Positions 45,251 through 55,108 of a DNA stretch of 64,000 nt are shown here, piece after piece. A program made the position numbers and the translations under genes. Within the stretch, counting starts at the first letter, position 1. Every line of letters begins with the position of its first letter. Below the pieces are notes generated by a model that was not told the DNA's origin, ran no database searches, and saw nothing but the letters and a program-made list of their open reading frames with translations. Source of the DNA: Tupaia tana (Eukaryota; Chordata; Mammalia; Scandentia; Tupaiidae); contig JAKSZU010000031.1 of NCBI GenBank assembly GCA_026018925.1, positions 9,633,448-9,697,447 of the forward strand, in the 5' to 3' direction.

Positions 45251-45735
45251 GTAAGTGTGGAATTATGATATTTAAGCCTCTTATTAATCAGGACAAATGG
45301 GAATGTAAAAAACATCTGCAATCAGTTCTAGTCTACTAGTATCTCTGAGGGAGGAATAGAGACTCTATCTGTTGTGTTTGCCAATTGCCATGGTGTAAAT
45401 GCTTCCAAGATGGCCAACAACTGGCCGACAAGGTTCCTGAACAAGAAGCGGGTTCTAGCACACAGCAGTCTGTTATTAAGCCATGATCCTGAACTACTTT
45501 TCTAATAAAACATTTTGAGGTTGGCTAGCAACTCTGTCATCCCTAAGTCTTGTGGGAAGTGGGCCACAGAGTCCAGTGATTACTGGCAACACACCTGCAA
45601 TGATCGAAGCGGACTCACTCGACTAGAACTGGCTTCATATTCTCCAGAAAGCTCTGTATGGGTAGGAGTCACGTTTCCTCTTTGTACCTCTGTGCTCCCA
45701 GAAATGAACACACAAGGCTCTAAGATGCAAGCAAC
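45251..45735. other. Unique sequence
   Basis: No feature recognised. Confidence 0.4.
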
Positions 45736-45835
45736 TCTCAGGCAGGGAATTTTGTCCGCTCTTCTCGCTGACATGCCTGTGCTAATACAGAGCATTCGGC
45801 ACGGTAGGTGCTCAATAAATAAAAAAAAAAAAAAA
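45736..45835 (+). mobile_element. L2 3'-end fossil
   Basis: GGCAGGGAATTTTGTCCGC, then CGGCACGGTAGGTGCTCAAT and AAATAAAA match the conserved LINE2 3' end. It is followed by an A run to 45838. Confidence 0.7.
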
Positions 45836-46419
45836 AAGAAATAGCTAAAGTACTAGTTAATAGATAGAAATTTGGGGAAAAAATTAATAGACCAAACACT
45901 ACATAAATAAACCCAAAGCTATGTAAGAGAGCCAAGGTGCAAACATACTAAATTCAGATATAATCTGAAAACTAAATAATGGACGATTCATAAAATCCGT
46001 GATGGATTGAGACCTTTCAGCGAGATGAATGATTCTAGCCTTGAGATACAGTGATCTCTCCTTTTCTGTTACTAAAGTGTGAGATGTTAAAGGATTGCAT
46101 GAAAAGCAAATGCCGCTTTTGTCTATCTATGAAGCAAATTTTATCCCAGGGCCAGCTGCCTGTCAGGAACTGGGTCTTGTTTTTCTCACTTACTCCTATT
46201 TTCTGTCTTTTTCCTGTCCCTTTTCTCTGTACTCCTCCACAGAATGTGTTCTCCAGCTCCTGATCCAATATGTTCCCTCTGGCTTCTCTAACCGGGGGTG
46301 GGGCTGTATTCAAACGCAGTTCTGCAAGGTTCAGGACAGGCCGTACTTCCTCAAACACCCCAGGGTCGGAGAAACTGTGTTCTTCATACTCCACGCAAGT
46401 GCCATGGCAAAAGAAATAG
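45836..46419. other. Unique sequence
   Basis: Open frames on both strands at 46035-46475 lack recognisable domains. Confidence 0.4.
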
Positions 46420-46586
46420 GGGGCCAGGCACTGGATCGGTGGGAATGCCACTGGACCCCCTCGGGAAAAGTCTAGGTTCAGGAGATGATGGCAGGTGTAT
46501 GCATGCGTGTGTCCAGGCCGGCTGAGACTGGGGTGGATTGTGGCCTGGAGACCCTGTTGGGAGAGCCTGTCTTTCTGTATTTCTCA
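46420..46586 (+). mobile_element. SINE family B
   Basis: GGGGCCAGGCACTGGATCGG head, GTCTAGGTTCAGGAGATG B box, CTGAGACTGGGGTGGATTG body and TCTTTCTGTATTTCTCAG end. Confidence 0.75.
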
Positions 46587-46627
<41 letters not shown>

Positions 46628-46632
46628 AGAGA

Positions 46633-46681
<49 letters not shown>

Positions 46682-46697
46682 AGAAAGAAAGAAAGAA

Positions 46698-46740
<43 letters not shown>

Positions 46741-46776
46741 GGAAGGAAGGAAGGAAGGAAGGAAGGGAGAGAAAGA
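46587..46776. repeat. (GAAA)n/(GA)n/(GGAA)n purine repeat
   Basis: About 190 bp of purine tetramer and dimer blocks forming the tail of the family B SINE. Confidence 0.95.
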
Positions 46777-46888
46777 ATAAATGACATATACTATTTAAAA
46801 AAAGAAAGCAATCAAGAACAGTAGAGCTCTCATTTATTAGAGGGCTGAGCCCTAAATGCTATCAACTGTTCCAAAAAAGAAATAGTCT

Positions 46889-47055
46889 GGGCCTATAGGT
46901 GGCTTGGTAGTTAAGGTGCTGTACTCCCATATGGCTGACAGCAGTTCAAGTCCTGGACCTGGAAGCTAGTTTTCTCACTTTCCCTCTCTATCTCTCTGGT
47001 GAGCATATGTGCTCTGTAACAAATTTAAAATAATAATAATAATAATAATAAATTT
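46889..47055 (+). mobile_element. SINE family AS with (AAT)n tail
   Basis: GGGCCTATAGGTGGCTTGG head, AGTTCAAGTCCTGGACC B box, a direct CT tract, then AATAAT units at 47028-47052. Confidence 0.88.
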
Positions 47056-47671
47056 TAAATAATTCTTAAAAAAAAAACACAACAAAAGCAGAAACAGTCT
47101 CCCATGAAGATAAGGAACTGTCGACATGTGGGTGAGATATGTGAATTAAATCCTTTCAGGCCTAGATTGCAAGCCCATGTGTGTTGTTTTCATCTTCTGG
47201 AATAGATCAGAAGGAAGCTGCCAGGAAATTTAGAAGGCTAAACCCAGGATTATTTCTGCGGCTAATGGAAGGGCTGCAATTTCCCACTTTAAAAATAATA
47301 GGCTGCTCTTTAAAGGACAAGCGTTCGGTCAACCGGCTGAGTGGGTAGGGTGGGGACTGGGATTCCCTGAAAGACAGTGTGAGAATCGCCAAGTTTAAGA
47401 AGGAGACAATAGCGGGGAGGCTATGGCGTGCCCCAGGGTGGGCGTCTAGCCTCTCAGAGCAGAACTCCAAAGCGCACGATGGGAGAGGAGTGTTTGATTT
47501 CACCTCTGAAGAGGGAACGGGGAGTCCAGCCACCATGGACAGTGGTTGCAGACATGGCCTCATCTCCATGCCACGAACATCGCTGTAATTCTGTTTCAAA
47601 GATATGAAGAAAACACCTAGGGGCTGGATGGTGACACAGCGTTTCACTTATTTCATTTTACTTTATTTTAT
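47056..47671. other. Unique sequence
   Basis: A minus-strand open frame at 47207-47647 has no recognisable domain; no gene called. Confidence 0.4.
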
Positions 47672-47918
47672 TGTATCTTTTTGAGGATTTTGCTCACCAA
47701 AGAAAGAGAGTGTCAGAGACAGAGGTAAAGTGAGAAATCTCCCCCCACGGAAAATGGCCACGCTGCAATCCCATCTCCTCTATTCTCCTCCCAGGATCTT
47801 GGGCACACACACACACATGACCAGTGTGAGTTTCAAGCTACCAGGTTCTGGGGCTTGAACCGCGGTCAGCCATATGTGAATCCAGTGATGTAACCACTGT
47901 GCCATTTGCTGGCTCCCC
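47672..47918 (-). mobile_element. SINE family A2
   Basis: TTTTGAGGATTTTGCTCACC (CTATAGGG motif deleted), body, CTTGAACCGCGGTCAGCC, head end GCCATTTGCTGGCTCC. Confidence 0.87.
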
Positions 47919-47919
47919 C

Positions 47920-48118
47920 CATGGTACAGTGTTGTACCATGGCTCTATGGGATGATTGTGGGTTTGCATCCAGAGACCTCCCTGTGTACACCAGGCATGC
48001 ATGTGCACATGACTCAGGGGTGGCTGAGGCTGGGGGTAGACTGTGGTACAGGGACTCTGTTCAGAGTGTCTCTCTCTCTCTCACTCGCTCTCTTGCTTAT
48101 ACAATACATACATACATA
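47920..48118 (+). mobile_element. SINE family B
   Basis: GTACAGTGTTGTACCATGGC head, GTGGGTTTGCATCCAG B box, CTGAGGCTGGGGGTAGACTG body, CT tract, then a CATA-repeat tail. Confidence 0.8.
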
Positions 48119-48124
48119 TGCATA

Positions 48125-48241
48125 TGTATGAGAGAGACAGAGAGGGAAAGAGAGAAAGCAAGCCACCAGGTCCGGGACTCGAACTGCAGTAGGTCATGTG
48201 GGAGTCCAGCACCCTCAAGCACCGTGCCACCTGCCAGCTCC
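48125..48241 (-). mobile_element. SINE family AS, inserted in a family B tail
   Basis: GAGAGAGACAGAGAGGG, AAGCCACCAGGTCCGGGAC, head end CACCTGCCAGCTCC. Flanking ACAATACATA occurs on both sides (48102 and 48242 region). Confidence 0.85.
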
Positions 48242-48549
48242 ACAATACATAAATATTTTAAAAAATGTGTGAAGTCTCTAACGACGCCTTGGATATCCAC
48301 TTCCATTCATCCCTTTATGCTTGTCAGAAATAACCCTGTAAAGCCCACATTGGAAAATCCACACAGATCCTATTACCGATAAAGTGCACAACAGAGGGAA
48401 GGCCGGGTTTGAACATGTGATAACGATGCGGCAGTTCAGCTTTGCTTCACACATTTAAATCCAGCAAATACACATTTAAATCCAGCAATGGATACAGATT
48501 TAACATATCAGGATCGTCATTTGGAGACTGGGGAGAGAAAGATATGCAT
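48242..48549. other. Unique sequence
   Basis: A 17-bp direct duplication, ACACATTTAAATCCAGC, lies at 48450-48486. Nothing else is recognised. Confidence 0.45.
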
Positions 48550-48820
48550 TTTTGTTCATGATAGTGTGTGCACCTACGTATGTGTGTGTTAGAAGAGAGA
48601 GTCAGAGAGAGAGACAGAGTGAGAGAAAGCCTGAGAGGGAAGTAACCCCCACAGGGTCTCATCATGCTGTAATCCCTTAGCCCTCCAGCTCCTTGGGACC
48701 TTGGGCATACACACACCTGCCCTGTTTCTGGCTGACCAGGATGGGGACTCAAACTCACAGTCGGCCACGTGGCTTCCAGCACTGCAATTCTGTATGCTAC
48801 AGACTACGCCACCTAGGGGG
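48550..48820 (-). mobile_element. SINE family AV
   Basis: TTTTTGTTCATGATAGTGTGTGC, body GGGTCTCATCATGCTGTAATCC, head end CTACGCCACCTAGGGGG. Confidence 0.72.
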
Positions 48821-49160
48821 CGCCAGTCAGACGAACACGGGAAGGAATGCTGTCATTCATTCATTCCCTAGCATGCAGCACCATCACGGCGGCATGTAGA
48901 AAGTGCTTCTGAGAGCAAGCATGCAGGGAGACACCTCAGCGGGGTGGCAGGGACATTGATGGGTATCCTCTGCGGGGGCAGAGGCAGGAGTCCTTTCAGG
49001 CAGAGGAACCTGCAGGGCACAGAGTAGCCAAGGAGGGAGCTGCAGTGACTGCGTAGCTCAGAGAAGGCAGCTCCCCCTGCTGGCAAAGAGGAGACACAGG
49101 CGGGGCTTGGGGACCCATAACATGACCCTTTGATATCCTAGCTGTACCGCTCTGTGATCA
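48821..49160. other. Unique sequence
   Basis: GC-rich unique intronic DNA before the purine tract; no feature recognised. Confidence 0.4.
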
Positions 49161-49163
49161 GGG

Positions 49164-50050
49164 TGATAGAGAGAAAAAGAGGAGAGGAGAGGAGAGAAGG
49201 GGAGAGGAGAGGAGAGGAGAGGAGAGGAGAGGAGAGGAGAGGAGAGGAGAAGAGTGGAGGAGAGCAGAGGAGAGGAGAGGAGAGGAGAGGAGGAGAGGAG
49301 AGGAGAGGAGGAGAGGAGAGGAGGAGAGGAGAGAAGAGGAGGAGAGGAGAGGAGAGGAGAGGAGAGGAGAGGAGAGGAGAGGAGAGGAGAGGAGGAGAGG
49401 AGAGGAGGAGAGGAGAGGAGGAGAGGAGAGGAGAGGAGAGGAGAGGAGAGGAGAGGAGAGGAGAGGAGGAGAGGAGAGGAGGAGAGGAGAGGAGGAGAGG
49501 AGAGAAGGAGGAGGAGAGGAGAGGAGAGGAGAGGAGGAAGAGGAGAGAGAGGAGAGGAGAGGAGGAGAGGAGAGGAGAGGAGAGGAGGAGGAGAGGAGAG
49601 GAGAGGAGAGGAGAGGAGAGGAGAGGAGAGGAGGAGAGGAGAGGAGGAGAGGAGAGGAGGAGAGGAGAGAAGAGGAGGAGAGGAGAGGAGAGGAGAGGAG
49701 AGGAGAGGAGAGGAGAGGAGGAGAGGAGAGGAGAGGAGAGGAGAGGAGAGGAGAGGAGAGGAGAGGAGAGGAGAGGAGAGGAGAGGGAGGAGGAGAGGAG
49801 AGGAGGAGAGGAGAGGAGGAGAGAGGAGAAGAGGAGGAGAGGAGAGGAGAGGAGAGGAGAGGAGAGGAGAGGAGAGGAAGAGAGGAGAGGAGGAGAGGAG
49901 AGGAGAGGAGAGGAGAGGAGAGGAGAGGAGAGGAGAGGAGGAGGGGAGGGGAGGGGAGGGGAGGGGAGGGGAGGGGAGGGGAGGAGAAGAGAAGAGAAGA
50001 GAAGAGAAGAGAAGAGAAGAGAAGAGAAGAGGAAAAAGAGAATAGAGCAG
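49164..50050. repeat. About 0.9-kb GGAGA/GGGGA/GAAGA homopurine minisatellite
   Basis: GGAGA pentamers interspersed with GGAGGAGA variants up to about 49940, then GGGGA units to about 49983, then GAAGA units to about 50030. By reading base by base I find no pyrimidine between 49266 and 50042 (777 bp). It lies in STS intron 9, 611 to 1497 bp after the exon 9 donor, so the transcript carries a giant CU-rich tract. The long open frames across it encode only Glu/Arg/Gly or Ser/Leu/Pro repeats and are not genes. Confidence 0.97.
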
Positions 50051-50099
50051 AGAAGTTGTACTTGGAGGATCTGTTGGGCTCTGTGGAGCAAGGTTTTTC

Positions 50100-50275
50100 T
50101 TAAACATTTATTTATTTCTCCAGAGAGAGACTCAGCACCCCTAACAGGGGTGACACCATGGTTCACCCCTGGCCTCAGCCAGCCCTAGGTCAGGGACAAG
50201 TGCATGCCGAGCCTACTCAGAGAGCTCTCTGGACTCGAACCAGGAACCTCCCCATGTGGGGTCACCTCCTATAGT
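50100..50275 (-). mobile_element. SINE family B
   Basis: ACATTTATTTATTTCTCCAG, CTAACAGGGGTGACACCATGG, GGACTCGAACCAGGAACCTCC B-box complement. Confidence 0.85.
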
Positions 50276-50329
50276 GTTCATTTTACCAATGCCATGGTCT
50301 GTATACCATCGTTTTTGTGGTATCTTTTT

Positions 50330-50498
50330 TCCCTCACATTTACTTATTTATTTCTTCAGAGAGAGAGAGAGACAACCCAATAAGGTCTTTGTTCTGCAAT
50401 CCACCCTGAGAGATCATGTGCTCAGGGAGGCCCCAGGAGACGAACTCAGGACCTTTTTCATGTGGGCCTAGCTGTGTGGCAGCTGCACCAGCACCTAG
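50330..50498 (-). mobile_element. SINE family B
   Basis: ATTTACTTATTTATTTCTTC, CAATAAGGTCTTTGTTCTGC, GACGAACTCAGGACC and head GTGTGGCAGCTGCACCAGCACC. Confidence 0.82.
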
Positions 50499-50644
50499 TC
50501 CACAGAGCCAACTCTCCTTCCTCTATTCACGGTGTAGATGGTGCAGAGCTTGGGCAGCAGGGAAGGGGCACCAGCACCCAGCCCACAGCACCATCTCCCG
50601 TCCGTGTATCCCAGCATAGACGGCACAGGGCCTGGGCAGCGGGA
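50486..50644. repeat. Two-unit tandem duplication beside the exon 9 splice donor
   Basis: Unit 1 (50486-50563) and unit 2 (50569-50644) share CACCAGCACC, GGGCAGC near the end and most of the interior. They are diverged (about three quarters alike by eye) and lie 17 bp from the last base of exon 9. Confidence 0.75.
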
Positions 50645-50660
50645 AGCTGTGTTTACTCAC

Positions 50661-50782
50661 TGTTGCGTGGGTGCCAGCGCACGGCGTTCAGGTAGGCGTT
50701 GCAGTAATGGAAGAGAAACTCGTGCTCGGAGCGCTGGGTAATCCCTTGGAGCAGAGGCATCAGGTCCCGGCCGTCAATGACC
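50661..50782 (-). CDS. STS: STS exon 9
   Basis: A 122-bp internal exon of steroid sulfatase. The acceptor is CACACAG|GG and the donor CAACA|GTGAGT. The first base completes an arginine codon begun in exon 8 (phase 2), followed by 40 residues from [12 protein letters not shown] to NAVRWHPRN, and the last base begins the serine completed by exon 10. This equals human residues 420-459 without indels. It keeps the cysteine matching human C446 (FHYCNAY), which pairs with C489 in the human structure. The final asparagine followed by Ser-Thr across the intron preserves the N-glycosylation sequon at human N459. The exon belongs to the C-terminal subdomain that packs against the catalytic domain on the lumenal side of the ER. 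Confidence 0.96.
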
Positions 50783-51152
50783 CTGTGTGACAAAGCAGGT
50801 GCACACCGGGTGGAAAATCAGCCACGCTGCCCTGGCACTAACCCGCCCGGAGGTCTGTAACGTCCTTCGAGCAAAAGCGAGCATGCTAGAGGGCGCGGTC
50901 CTGATGAAATGAACCACGTGGAGCAGAGGAGCCAACCCCGATGGGACCAAGTGACCACGCCGGTCCCAGCTCCACTCGGGTCAGTTCATTAACTGTCCAA
51001 GGACCACCGTGAGCTGGGACGACGGTTACTTCCATGGCAGTGCTGAGGAGGCCGAGGACAGGGAAGTGTAAGGAATGAACCCAAGAGGATGTGCCCGCTC
51101 AGAGCCGATGGGGTGGAGACCCAGGTGGTCGGCATGTGCGCTCTCCCTTCTC
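50783..51152. other. Unique GC-rich intronic sequence
   Basis: Directly upstream of exon 9. CpGs are more frequent than average here; no repeat recognised. Confidence 0.4.
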
Positions 51153-51166
51153 TCCTGGCTGCTGCT

Positions 51167-51392
51167 GCTCGCTATAGGGCGCGTGCGCTCGCCAGACAGA
51201 CAGAGAGAGACATAAGACAGAAAGCGAGAAATCACCCCCCCAGGGGGGATGGTTCCCTTCTCCTCCATTCTCCTCTCGGGATGGGCACACACGCACACGC
51301 GCCCGGCGTGAGTTTAAGCCACCGGGTCCGAGAAACCGCGGTCGACTACGTGGGAGTCCAGCGACATAGCCATTACGCTAACTGCTGGTTAG
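51167..51392 (-). mobile_element. SINE family A1 without an A tail
   Basis: The element goes from the TSD straight into CGCTATAGGGCGCGTGCG, with no T run. Exact TSD TCCTGGCTGCTGCT (51153-51166 and 51393-51406). The head end is GCTAACTGCTGGTTAG. There are small internal deletions in the body and near the B box. Confidence 0.93.
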
Positions 51393-51502
51393 TCCTGGCT
51401 GCTGCTTCTAAACCCACGTTTCTGTCTACCGATGGCCAGATAAAATTCACGAGAGGGCTCTTAAACATAAAAAAAGAAAAAATGAAGGGCACCAAGCTAA
51501 CT

Positions 51503-52020
51503 TGATAATCTGGTGGGTAAAGCAGCGGCATCCACATGGCTGATTGTGTGGTTCGAGTCCTGGATCTGGTGGCTTGTGAAACACACCAGGAGCATGTGCG
51601 TACATGCCCAAAATGCTGGAAAGGAAGGAGAGATGGACAAGGGATTTTGATTTTATTTTTTTGAGAGTTTTTTTGCTATAGGGCACGTGCGCTCGCCAGA
51701 CAGACAGAAAGAGACAGAGAGATAGAAAGCGAGAAATCACCCCCTAGGGGGGATGGCCACGGCGTAATCCCTTCTCCTCCATTCTCCTCTCGGGATCTTG
51801 GGCACGCACGCACACGCGCCCGGCGTGAGTTTTAAGCCGCCGGGTCCGGGACTCGAACCACGGTCGACTATGTGGGAGTCCAGCGACAGAGCCATTACAC
51901 TAACTGCTGGTTCCCGGGATTTTGATATTTTGATAGGCCCTTTACCTAGGGCGGGAGGGGTCCTTTTGTTCTCCCTCTCTCTATGTGTCTCTGGTGAGCA
52001 CACAGGCCCTCTGGGAAGGA
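51503..52020 (+). mobile_element. SINE family A2, split by a younger SINE
   Basis: 5' part 51503-51651 (GGTTCGAGTCCTGGATC B box, body) and 3' part 51927-52020 (CTCTATGTGTCTCTGGTGAG, then CAGGCCCTCTGGGAAGG). The copy at 51652-51915 sits inside it. Confidence 0.85.
51652..51915 (-). mobile_element. SINE family A1, nested
   Basis: Exact TSD GGGATTTTGAT (51641-51651 and 51916-51926) made from the host SINE. TTTTGCTATAGGGCACGTGC, intact CGGGACTCGAACC, head end CACTAACTGCTGGTTCCC. Confidence 0.96.
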
Positions 52021-52124
52021 AGAGAGGAAAGAAAGGAAATGCAAGAAGGAAGGAGGGAGAGAGAGCGAAAGAAAAAGAAAGAAAAGAGAAAGGGAGCGAA
52101 AGAAAGAAAGAAAGAAAGAAAGGG

Positions 52125-52167
<43 letters not shown>

Positions 52168-52181
52168 GGAGAGAGAGAGAG

Positions 52182-52222
<41 letters not shown>

Positions 52223-52233
52223 AAGAGAGAAAG

Positions 52234-52280
<47 letters not shown>

Positions 52281-52365
52281 AGGAAGGAAGGAAGGAAGGA
52301 AGGAAGGAAGGAAGGAAGGAAGGAAGGAAAGAAAGAAGGAAGGAAGAGAGAAAAAGAGAAAGAAA
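52015..52365. repeat. (GAAA)n/(GGAA)n purine microsatellite
   Basis: About 350 bp, GAAA then GGAA blocks, evolved from the tail of the split SINE. Sparse C interruptions near 52040-52100 show it is not perfectly homopurine. Confidence 0.95.
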
Positions 52366-52565
52366 GCACATTTGACATTTTGGGTTAAAATTACTGTTAA
52401 TATATAGCAAGAAGCAACTTGAACAGACTTCGATGAAAGCCAATTTCTAGGTCAGAATGAATTAAAATGTAAATAACAATAATGATAATATTAAATACCC
52501 CGGGGATGGATAGTTCCCAAATGACCAAAAAAAAATAAAAAAAAAAATACTGTGTTCGCTTAAAA

Positions 52566-52800
52566 CCTATTTATTTCTTCCATTAGGGAGAGAGACAGGG
52601 AGAGAAGGAGAGAGAGACAGACACTCCTATCAGGGTCTTAATAGTGCAATCTACCCCAGGCTCAGCCAACCCTGGACTATGGGCATACGTGCCTGGCATA
52701 CACAGGGAGGTCTCTGGATGCGAACCCAGAACCTTCCCAAGTACTTCTCATTGCAGGGTGTCACGTTTCACTGTTGTACCACTGTCTGCACCTGCCCCCA
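52566..52800 (-). mobile_element. SINE family B, well preserved
   Basis: CCTATTTATTTCTTCCATTAG, CTATCAGGGTCTTAATAGTGC, CTCAGCCAACCCTGGAC, GATGCGAACCCAGAACC B-box complement, head CACTGTCTGCACCTGCCCC. Confidence 0.88.
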
Positions 52801-52874
52801 CTACAAAAAAAAATCTTCTCTATTACTGGGTAGCTAATTGCGTCAAGAATAAAGGTTTCCAAATTGCAAGCAGG

Positions 52875-53160
52875 GGGACCAGCAGTTAGCATAATGGCTA
52901 TGTCGCTGGACTCCCACGTAGTCAACCGCGGTTCGAGTCCTGGACCCGGTGGCTTAAACTCACGCTGGGCGCGTGTGCGTGCGTGCCCAAGATCCCGAGA
53001 GGAGAATGGAGGAGAAGGGATTGAGGCGTGGCCATCTCCTCTGGGGGGTGATTTCCTGCTTTCTGTCTCTCTGTCTCTCTGTCTGTCTGGCGAGCGCACG
53101 CGCCCTATAGCAAAAACCTCTCCAAAAAAAAAAAAAAAACCAGAAACAAAAACAAAAAAA
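52875..53160 (+). mobile_element. SINE family A1, full length, near consensus
   Basis: GGGACCAGCAGTTAGCATAA head, CGCGGTTCGAGTCC B box, GCGCCCTATAGCAAAAACC end, A tail. TSD AAATTGCAAGCAGG is exact (52861-52874 and 53162-53175). Confidence 0.97.
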
Positions 53161-53175
53161 CAAATTGCAAGCAGG

Positions 53176-53201
53176 TATATATATATATATATATATATAT
53201 A
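53176..53201. repeat. (TA)n microsatellite
   Basis: TA dinucleotides directly after the SINE's 3' TSD. Confidence 0.95.
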
Positions 53202-53834
53202 CACTCCAAGATGAGCAAAGTTAAGATTTCTTAGTGTTTCAATAAAGAGCCCCCAATTTTGTTTCAGCTTAACTATAAATGAACTGCTCCTTGAGAGAAA
53301 TTAGAGTCATTGCTACCAGGAGGCCTCTGACGCTGAAACGGGGTGGAGGAGCATGTTGAGAGAGTTGGGGTGTTTAACGTGAGCATTTTCTTCCCCCATG
53401 AAAACACAGCACTGCTGCCCTCTCTTACCACAAGGCATGTGGATGCTGAGAGTCCAACACGGCTCTGACTCGGGTAAGCGTAAGCGTGCTTACGAGGTCA
53501 GCCGCCCCTTGGGGGTTTGCCTCTGGTTTATTTTGGTGTCACTAAAAACCAGGAATGTAATTATAGCCCCGTTGCCCAGCACTTCTCTGGCCCGAATACT
53601 TGTTATTAATCATGTGGCGTGCAGAAGTCTGCAGACTGAAAATATTCTATTATCCTAAGCTAAAAATAAAAGCACAAGGCAGGCTGGGCTCCCTCCCCAA
53701 GCCCACGTCCCTGTTCACCACACGCGGAGAGGAAAGAAACAGGGCAGGGATCGTTCTGTTCATATGCAGCATGTTCTCTGCCATGTCGTTTTCAACCCGA
53801 GGTGGCGGTTCTTATATTTTTTTAAAAAATTGCT
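53202..53834. other. Unique intronic sequence
   Basis: No feature recognised. Confidence 0.4.
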
Positions 53835-54087
53835 TTTCGGAGAGGTTTTTGCTATAGGGCACATGCGCTTACCAGAAAGAGAGAGACAGAGAGACAGAAA
53901 GCAAGAAATCACCTCCCAGGGGGGATGGTCATGCCACAATCCCTTCTCTTCCATTCTCCTCTTGGGATCTTGGGCACGCACACACACGCGCCTGGCGTGA
54001 GTTTAAGCCACTGGGTTTGGGACTCGTACCATGGTCGACTACGTGGGAGTCCAGCAACATAGCCATTACGCCAACTGCTGGTCCTAG
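53835..54087 (-). mobile_element. SINE family A1
   Basis: CGGAGAGGTTTTTGCTATAGG, body, GGTCGACTACGTGGGAGTCC, head end CCAACTGCTGGTCC. Confidence 0.93.
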
Positions 54088-54412
54088 TTTTTTAAAGTTT
54101 TTAAAAAATGCCTTTTGAGAAAGACTCAACTCTTACTGATATGAGATCCCGAAGGAGATCGAAAGACAGGAGAAGATAAGTGGAGATTGTTCAGGAAGGA
54201 GGGTAGGTAGGTAGACCCTGAGAAGCCTCCGATGGCGAAGAATAATCTGAAGGTTTCCAACAAGGGACATGCCCACCTCCAAGCTCAGAGAAGACCTGTC
54301 CACCAGCTTCCCAAAGCAAGATGAAATTTCCATTTTTGGGGACACTTTCTTAACTTTTCATTTTTTTTGTAAGGATTACTTAATTTTATTCATTGTCATT
54401 AATTTATTTTAT
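54088..54412. other. Unique sequence
   Basis: No feature recognised. Confidence 0.4.
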
Positions 54413-54542
54413 TGAAGTTGACCAGAGACAGACAGAAAGAGAGAAGGAAAGTAAGAAAGCAAACTGCCAGGTCTGGGACTCGAACCACGATTAGCCATAT
54501 GGGAGATCAGCTACCTTAACCACCATGCCACCTGCTGGCCCC
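54413..54542 (-). mobile_element. SINE family AS
   Basis: TTGACCAGAGACAGACAG, AACTGCCAGGTCTGGGAC, head end CACCTGCTGGCCCC. Confidence 0.9.
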
Positions 54543-54697
54543 AACCTTTAATTTTTGAGCTAAGTTTGTTTGTTTGGTTTTGTTTTTCTAATTCACCAGC
54601 AAAACTCAACACATGATTTAAGAATATGGAGTGGCCTCTTTTTTTTTTTTTTTAATAAAAAAGAATGATTTATTTCATTTTATTTATCATGATTGTT

Positions 54698-54824
54698 GTT
54701 TTTAATTTAACCAGAGACAGAGAGAGAAGGAAAGTGACAAAGCAAACTGCCAGGTCCAGGACTCAAATCAAAGTCAGCCATGGGGGAGTGCAGTGCCTTA
54801 ACTACTACGCCAGCTGCCAGCTTC
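54698..54824 (-). mobile_element. SINE family AS
   Basis: TTTAATTTAACCAGAGACAG, AACTGCCAGGTCCAGGAC, head CGCCAGCTGCCAGCTTC. Confidence 0.88.
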
Positions 54825-54850
54825 TGGGATGGTCTTTAAAAAAAAAAAGT

Positions 54851-55058
54851 GTTTTGTATCTATTCTATGAGCAAGAGACAGACAGCACGTCTGACAAGGG
54901 GGTCTTGATGCCACAAACTACCTCGGCTTTGGCCAGCCCTGGATCACAGACTCACGTGTGCCCAGCGTACTCAGGGAGGCTGCTAGACTCACACCAAGAA
55001 CCTAACCATGTGAGTCGGCCTCACACCATCATTTACACTGCACCCACATCTGCCCAGA
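54851..55058 (-). mobile_element. SINE family B
   Basis: GTTTTGTATCTATTCTATGAGC, CTGACAAGGGGGTCTTGATG, TTGGCCAGCCCTGGATCAC, head CACTGCACCCACATCTGCCC. Confidence 0.83.
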
Positions 55059-55108
55059 GCTGCTTTTCTAAGATACGATTCTGAGACCAGAATTTGGTTA
55101 TGGTCATG

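Larger units (their letters stand above)
39328..50660 (-). other. STS: STS intron 9
   Basis: An 11.3-kb intron between exon 9 (donor A|GTGAGT) and exon 10 (acceptor CAG|GC). It holds mixed-age SINEs on both strands, an L2 relic, two ITR elements, several purine microsatellites and the large homopurine tract near its 5' end. No additional exon is recognised in it. Confidence 0.9.

Noticed and set aside
49154..50188. Open frames of about 340 codons on both strands, rich in Glu-Arg-Gly or Ser-Leu-Pro
   Set aside because: They are translations of the pentameric purine repeat, which lacks stops in several frames. There are no other coding features.
50486..50644. CRISPR-like repeat
   Set aside because: There are only two diverged units with no spacer structure, in a mammalian intron; it is a simple tandem duplication.
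51737..52443. Lys/Glu-rich and Ser/Phe/Leu-rich open frames
   Set aside because: They are produced by GAAA/GGAA microsatellite and SINE sequence; the same artefact occurs at 3579-4124, 7470-7823, 13918-14219, 16570-17136 and 46485-46824.
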